DNA of 64,000 nt from Bradyrhizobium yuanmingense (lineage in GTDB: Bacteria; Pseudomonadota; Alphaproteobacteria; Rhizobiales; Xanthobacteraceae). Below are positions 63,024 through 64,000 of this stretch, one piece after another; position 1 is the stretch's first letter, and the number at the start of each line of letters is the position of its first letter. The DNA lies in contig NZ_JARFML010000028.1 in the NCBI RefSeq assembly GCF_029167105.1, positions 1 to 64,000 on the forward strand, given 5' to 3'. Made by a program: the position numbers and the translations under genes. The notes under the pieces were generated by a model. That model searched no databases. It saw nothing but the letters and a program-made list of their open reading frames with translations, and had not been told where the DNA came from.

Positions 63024-63250
63024 GCGAAACCGCCGATCCGCTGGTGCTGGATTTTGTCGAATGGGTCGCGCGCGAGCCGCGCGCCTATGCCGGGGTGATC
63101 GCGACCTGGAAGACCTCGTGCCCGCGCCTCACCATCTGGGAGGACGCCGCCGAGCGCGGCTACGTCGCGCGCGAGACGATTGCCGGACTCGGGCTGGTCA
63201 TCGCGGTGACGGAAGGCGGCGAGAGGCTGCTCCGCGCCAACGGACGGTGA
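63020..63250 (+). CDS. Small hypothetical protein coupled to the TauE/SafE gene
   Basis: This 76-residue protein (MSETADPLVLDFVEWVAREP, then RAYAGVIATWKTSCPRLTIW and an Ala/Gly-rich end) overlaps the transporter gene by four bases (ATGA), so the two are probably co-translated. It has no signal or membrane segment. The sequence suggests a small helical domain; I do not recognise a family. GGGAGG lies upstream of its ATG. Confidence 0.65.
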   Translation: MSETADPLVLDFVEWVAREPRAYAGVIATWKTSCPRLTIWEDAAERGYVARETIAGLGLVIAVTEGGERLLRANGR

Positions 63251-63271
63251 CGCGCACATCTGCCTCCACAT

Positions 63272-63361
63272 CGTCGTTGCGAGCGCAAGCGAAGCAATCC
63301 AGAATGTCTTTCGCGGAAGCAGTCTGGACTGCTTCGCTTGCAAGGGCTCCTCGCAATGACG
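63272..63361. repeat. Intergenic palindrome, family A
   Basis: CGTCGTTGCGAG and CTCGCAATGACG form the ends, and GCGAAGCAATCC lies inside, matching the copy at 2446-2531. One base of the left arm has changed. It separates the small gene from the glutathione S-transferase gene. Confidence 0.86.
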
Positions 63362-63383
63362 GAGCATGAGGAGGCCGCCAACA

Positions 63384-64000
63384 ATGTCGCTCAAACTCTA
63401 CGAACTCGTCGGCACCGATCCCGCGCGCCCCTTCAGCCCGTATTGCTGGCGCACGCGGATGGCACTGGCGCACAAGGGCCTTGCGGCGGAATCGCTGCCC
63501 TGGCGCTTCACCGAGAAGAGCGCGATCGCGCCGCACGGCTCGGAGAGGGTCCCCGTGCTGTTGCATCACGACAAGGCGATCGTCGATTCCTGGACCATCG
63601 CGAACTATCTCGAGGACAATTTTCCGGATCGGCCGTCGCTGTTCGGCGGCGCGGGCGGCCGCGCCATGGCGCGCATGATCAATGCCTGGGGCGACATCGC
63701 CATCGTCGGCGGTCTCTCTCCGCTCATCATCGCCGACATCCCGAATAATCTCGGCGAGGTCGATGCCGCCTATTTCCGCAAGTCGCGCGAGCCGCGGTTC
63801 GGCAAGAGCCTGGAAGAGGTTCAGGCGAGCCGCGACACCGGCATCATCGCCTTCCGCAAATCGCTCGAGATCATGCGGCAGACGTTCAAGACGCAGCCTT
63901 TTCTCGGCGGGCAGGCACCGAACTACGCCGACTACATCGTGTTCGGCGGATTCCAATGGGCGCGCGTGGTGAGCCCGTTCAAGCTGCTGGATGCGGATGA
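63384..64000 (+). CDS. Glutathione S-transferase family protein, cut by the window end
   Basis: The first 205 residues are visible. The N-terminal thioredoxin-like domain has MSLKLYELVGTDPARPFSPY with the active Ser/Tyr region, SERVPVLLHHDKAIVDSWTI and ANYLEDNFPDRP. A helical C-terminal domain follows (DYIVFGGFQWARVV) and continues past base 64000. GAGGAGGCCG precedes the ATG. It conjugates or reduces small electrophiles with glutathione; the specific substrate is unknown. Confidence 0.88.
   Translation, partial: MSLKLYELVGTDPARPFSPYCWRTRMALAHKGLAAESLPWRFTEKSAIAPHGSERVPVLLHHDKAIVDSWTIANYLEDNFPDRPSLFGGAGGRAMARMINAWGDIAIVGGLSPLIIADIPNNLGEVDAAYFRKSREPRFGKSLEEVQASRDTGIIAFRKSLEIMRQTFKTQPFLGGQAPNYADYIVFGGFQWARVVSPFKLLDAD

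Overview
The window is a 64 kb stretch of a GC-rich alphaproteobacterial core chromosome, most likely Bradyrhizobium or a close relative such as Rhodopseudomonas. The evidence is high third-position GC; rhizobial-type protein families (an Omp25/31-like porin, the lgt–midA–pgeF and uvrC–pgsA–moaD–moaE–prmB runs, a PetP/PetR-like regulator pair, a type II lumazine synthase); and many short intergenic palindromes of the kinds seen in bradyrhizobia. I saw no tRNA, rRNA, CRISPR array, complete insertion sequence or prophage. Coding density is high on both strands, and most genes are housekeeping.

Layout. 0–8.7 kb: purD, a fluoroacetate-dehalogenase-type hydrolase, tadA, rluB with a very long Arg/Asp/Gly-rich N-terminus, rsmD, mutL, a small exported protein and arfB. 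8.8–17.3 kb, minus strand: an exported pair of M16 peptidases (one with the zinc motif, one without), an exported acidic protein, lspA, ileS and ribF. 17.5–23.4 kb: a lone CheY-like receiver, a HAD phosphatase, a degenerate EAL protein resembling TipF, a frameshifted methyltransferase and a two-gene membrane operon (holin-like protein plus YihY). 23.4–31.7 kb: uvrC–pgsA–moaD–moaE–prmB, a porin, a cold-shock protein, rlmJ, a secreted RNase T2 and small exported proteins. 32–41.7 kb: a MarR–OmpR–histidine kinase operon divergent from ilvE, then a DUF2314 protein, hisS, a tautomerase, an FlK-like thioesterase, proC and a YbjN protein. 42–51 kb: an FMN riboswitch with ribH, then prs, a lipoprotein, lgt–midA–pgeF, ubiK, rplY, pth and ychF. 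51–64 kb: a DUF4282 protein, a MaoC pair, two tiny membrane proteins, two exported or coiled-coil hypotheticals, two SnoaL-like paralogues, uvrB, small hypotheticals, a LysR regulator divergent from a TauE/SafE transporter, and a glutathione S-transferase cut by the window end.

Common themes are translation and its quality control (tadA, rluB, rsmD, arfB, ileS, hisS, rlmJ, prmB, rplY, pth, ychF), DNA repair (mutL, uvrC, uvrB), cofactor synthesis (ribF, ribH with its riboswitch, moaD/E, ubiK) and lipoprotein/envelope maturation (lgt, lspA, pgsA). The most interesting items are the hydrolase with every known defluorinase active-site residue, an FlK-type thioesterase carrying the Thr/Glu/His triad, the catalytic/non-catalytic M16 pair, the frameshifted methyltransferase, an unexplained leader stem-loop ahead of the small exported protein at 7.9 kb, and the dense set of palindromic repeats, one of which supplies part of the rsmD stop codon. 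I did not find a convincing new multi-gene system; most of the window is ordinary core genome.
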